From: Polytrichum commune
Lineage: Eukaryota; Streptophyta; Polytrichopsida; Polytrichales; Polytrichaceae
NCBI GenBank assembly: GCA_950295325.1
Contig: OX485805.1
Span: 32,473,501 to 32,537,500, forward strand
Length of the DNA stretch: 64,000 nt
Direction of reading: 5' to 3'
This document shows, one piece after another, positions 61,379-64,000 of the stretch; within the stretch, counting starts at the first letter, position 1; each line of letters opens with the position of its first letter. The translations under genes and the position numbers were made by a program. Under the pieces are notes generated by a model. It was given only the letters and a program-made list of their open reading frames with translations, had not been told where the DNA came from and ran no database searches.

Positions 61379-61680
61379 ATTGGAGCGCCTTTAACATGAA
61401 GTCATAGCCATAATTGGAGCATCTACAATAGAAACCATGCACAACAAATGAAAATGTCCAAATAAATGAAGCATCTTTAACCTTGAAGTCATAGCCATAA
61501 TTGGAGCCCCTACTGTAGAAACCATGCAGAACAACCAGAGTGTCCAAACAAATGGAGCGTGCACTCAACTACCACAACAACTAGAGTGCCATTAACCTTA
61601 AACTTACAGCCAGTAAACCAACACCTACATTATAAACAATGGACGACAACTAGAGTATCCACTCAACATGCACATCAGCC
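61379..61680. repeat. Degenerate tandem repeat, ~85-95-bp unit, three copies
   Basis: The block ttaac(c)ttgaagtcatagcca-taattggagc, then ctac--tagaaaccatgca-aacaa, then gtgtccaaa-aaatg recurs. Starts are near 61,391, 61,477 and, more diverged, 61,577. Confidence 0.75.
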
Positions 61681-62449
61681 TGCGACGCGACAAGAAAGGT
61701 GAGCCCCAAACCATGGCTTCGATGTAACAACTACAACGTCCACTCATCATCCACATCAACCTTCGATGTCACAACTAAGGTGAGCTCCAACCCTAGCTTG
61801 CCGTTATCAAGTCTCATCATTCATATATTATTTTCATCTGTGTATTTTGGATGACCTTGGTGGATTTAACATCCATTTGACACCTAAGCTACTGGGGGTT
61901 CTAGCTTGGACCCCTTATTATATTTTTTTGCAAGCTACAATTAGCACTATGCTATATTACATTTAATATACATGTAATATCACCTATTATGATAAGCCTT
62001 ACCTTACTTATAATTCCCCGTGGATCAAACAATGTATGCTTTAATGAAACTAACAAATTTCTAAAATCTATGTAATGTGATATTATGGCACTCTATCTTT
62101 GAAATTACCTAGTTTTTTAATATGATGCATGTGATCATCTGAGAATACATTGCAAGAGTAGCAAGGATAAGGTACAAGTAGTCGAGGAACCACCAATGGA
62201 AAATTTTGATTTTTGAACCCTTTGATTACCCAACATTGAGTGAATATGACAAGTGAGTTTGTGGAGCATTAATCTAATAGCTATTTTTGTCTTTGGTTCA
62301 GCAATATTTACAAGTGAGAATTTGTTTTTAAAGAACTTTTAAATATGGGCTTGGCTCTCTATATTGCTCTTCTATGTCCGACTTCTATGTTTGAATTGTT
62401 GTTTCATTGATTATGTCTGAGATAATTATGAGCCCAAAATGAGTGCTCA
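61681..62449. other. Intergenic DNA without a supported gene
   Basis: A short duplication near 61,690-61,790 (gcgacaagaaaggtgagccc / gtcacaactaaggtgagctcc, each with a catccacatcaac-type lead) is the only structure seen. Confidence 0.45.
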
Positions 62450-62729
62450 TATTTGTTTTATGTTTAGAATTTGATTAGAATTGCAATTGGAGTGTTATTA
62501 AAACAATCAAAAGTATAAAAATAGTGAGGCTTAGTGTGGATTTATGTTTAGGCCTTAAGCCATTTTGTGTGGTTAATTAGAGGTTTAGTGGAATTAGGGA
62601 GTGTTTTGATTAGAGGAGTAGTGTTTGATGAGGCAAGAGGAAGAGCCTTTGATTTAATTGTTTGAATTAGAACGTGTTCTTGTTGGTTTAGGGGGTGAGG
62701 AGTTAGTGAGTAGGATAAGGTCCTACTAA

Positions 62730-63262
62730 GGGCCGCTTTACACTTAGAGGCCGGGCCAATTCGTTGTGTAAGAGGCTTGAAATCCTCATTTGTGATTGGT
62801 CAAAAGGCTCAAATCAGCCCCAACCCCTTTACATCTAGAGGCCGGGCCGATTTGGTGGTATGATTTTTTAAATTAAAAAATGTATGTTATGACACGGCCC
62901 GAGCTCGTTGAATTGGGTGCACCCAAAATGGAAGGCCAATTCTTGGCCTAGAGGCCAATGTCATATTCCACTAAAAAAATCTTCTTAAATAAAGTATAAT
63001 TTTTTAAAGTGAACTAGATCCATTGGATTATGTGGAATCTAAAGGCTCTATCTTAGATTATGCTACATCCGTTGGATTAGGCTAATTTTTTTGAATCAGC
63101 TTGGCTTCTTGGCCCGAGGGCCTTTACATATGGGAAAATTGGCCCCCGGTATAATCTTATTATAATGTGTAGTAGAGGCCGGCCTCCAACCCAAAAAAGG
63201 TTGAAATTTTGTGCAATCGGCCTCAAGGGAAATTGGCCCGGCCTCTAGGTGTAAAGCGGCCC
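62730..63262. mobile_element. 533-bp TAA-target element, GGGCCGCTTTACAC family
   Basis: The left end GGGCCGCTTTACACTTAGAG and the reverse complement of the right end GGGCCGCTTTACACCTAGAG continue GCCGGGCCAATT on both sides: about 32 bp with one mismatch. Perfect TAA duplications lie at 62,727-62,729 and 63,263-63,265. Copy 1 of the surrounding repeat shows the uninterrupted site near 23,661-23,667. Non-coding. Confidence 0.93.
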
Positions 63263-63362
63263 TAAGTAGGAAAAGGTTAGAGAGTTCGTGGTTGTGGGGT
63301 GCCCTCCCTCCTTCCTTCCTCCTCTCTCTCATTCTCTCTCTCTCTCGTGTGGTGTGTGGGGT

Positions 63363-63385
63363 TGTGTGTGTGTGTGTGTGTGTGT
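63363..63385. repeat. (GT)n microsatellite
   Basis: About eleven GT units, preceded by a CT-rich tract (63,310-63,347). Confidence 0.95.
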
Positions 63386-63407
63386 TATGTAGTGTGGTAG
63401 GGAATAT

Positions 63408-63471
63408 AGTTGATTAGAAGGAGACATTAGAATATAGTTGATTAGAAGGAGATATTAGAATATAGTTGATT
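63408..63471. repeat. 29-bp tandem repeat, about 2.2 units
   Basis: tagttgattagaaggaga, then (c/t)attagaata, repeated, ending in a partial unit that joins the 35-bp array. Confidence 0.9.
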
Positions 63472-63675
63472 GGGCTTAGCCGAGAGGCAACAGTGGAAGC
63501 TAGAATGGGCTTAGTCGAGAGGCAGCAGCAGGAAGCTGGAATGGGCTTAGCCGAGAGGCAGCAGTGGGAGCTGGAATGGGCTTAGCCGAGAGGCAGCAGT
63601 GGAAGCTGGAATGGGCTTAGCTAGAGGCAGCAGCTGGGACTGGAATGGGCTTAGCTAGAGAAGGGGCAGCCGAGG
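63472..63675. repeat. 34-36-bp minisatellite, about six units
   Basis: Units begin GGGCTTAGCCGAGAGGCAGC and end agctggaat. The last two units have lost CG (ggcttagctagag). It occupies the place of the unrelated-looking minisatellite in the 23-kb copy. Confidence 0.92.
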
Positions 63676-64000
63676 CTTGTTATGATTAGGCCTCAAAGGA
63701 TTTAGTAGAGGCCTAAAAGGATAGACTGAGGTTGTATAATGAGGGGAGCCCATGTTACAACATTAGATTAGGTGGTGGCTAGTTAATTAGGCCATTACTT
63801 AATATACCTTAGAAAATTAGTTCCTTAGCCAACTAAGGGAAACAAGGGGCATTAGATTGTAGGGGTAATGGGTGAATTCGGATGGGAGTAATGTTGGATT
63901 GCAATAGAGTGTCTAAGCTTGTGATAGTAGAGAAGAGCGTTTGTCAACGGTTGTACTATTATCATGGAATGGATTGGTGTGCAATGATTGATGGGATATG

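Larger units (their letters stand above)
62450..64000 (+). repeat. ~1.1 kb dispersed repeat, copy 2, runs off the window
   Basis: It aligns with the reverse complement of 22,868-23,968 (gtgaggcttagtgtggattt, ggtttagggggtgaggagtt, agcgtttgtcaacggttgta). The extra length comes from the 533-bp element at 62,730 and from its own GT, 29-bp and 35-bp tandem repeats. The right boundary is outside the window. Confidence 0.75.

Overview
The window looks like nuclear DNA of a land plant. It holds one intron-split protein gene with canonical GT-AG introns that belongs to the cuticular-wax family CER3/WAX2. The rest is AT-rich intergenic DNA crowded with small inverted-repeat transposons, minisatellites and long G or C runs. 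There is no operon structure, rRNA, CRISPR or recognisable tRNA. The species cannot be named from the sequence.

Region 1 (1-7.0 kb): a CER3-like gene on the minus strand. Its start codon is at 5492, six exons give 360 residues, and the C-terminal part runs off the left edge. Introns 2 and 5 each carry a degenerate three-copy tandem array. The 5.5-7.0 kb flank is its likely 5'UTR and promoter, but no element there is firm.

Region 2 (7-36 kb): no intact gene seen. It contains inverted-repeat elements in several families: TTA/TAA-target (PIF/Harbinger-like) elements at 13.6-14.4, 25.8-26.3, 27.0-28.1 and 31.4-32.2 kb; a foldback family with ACACTAA ends; one long hairpin; and one copy of a ~1.1 kb repeat with an internal minisatellite (22.9-24.0 kb) whose inverted partner lies at 62.4-64 kb.

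Region 3 (36.8-40.7 kb): a 566-bp element, then a ~3.2 kb element with GGGCCACTTCACAC ends. The latter is the longest member of its family here. It carries a decayed minus-strand gene, with stops that look like CpG-deaminated arginine codons, and a 163-codon plus-strand reading frame. Neither matches a family I recognise.

Region 4 (41-54.8 kb): tandem arrays, more TWA-target elements, and two copies of a different transposon (46,479-47,798 and 49,112-51,324). These have G-rich terminal inverted repeats and 8-bp target duplications, and share a protein family conserved at the amino-acid level. I regard this as the most interesting system in the window.

Region 5 (55-64 kb): a ~220-bp degenerate satellite, a 123-bp tandem repeat, a rearranged element with nested insertions, a 78-bp near-perfect palindrome, and the second copy of the minisatellite-bearing repeat, which is interrupted by a 533-bp element whose empty site survives in the 23-kb copy. 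The elements do not act together. The window records successive nested insertions next to one wax gene.
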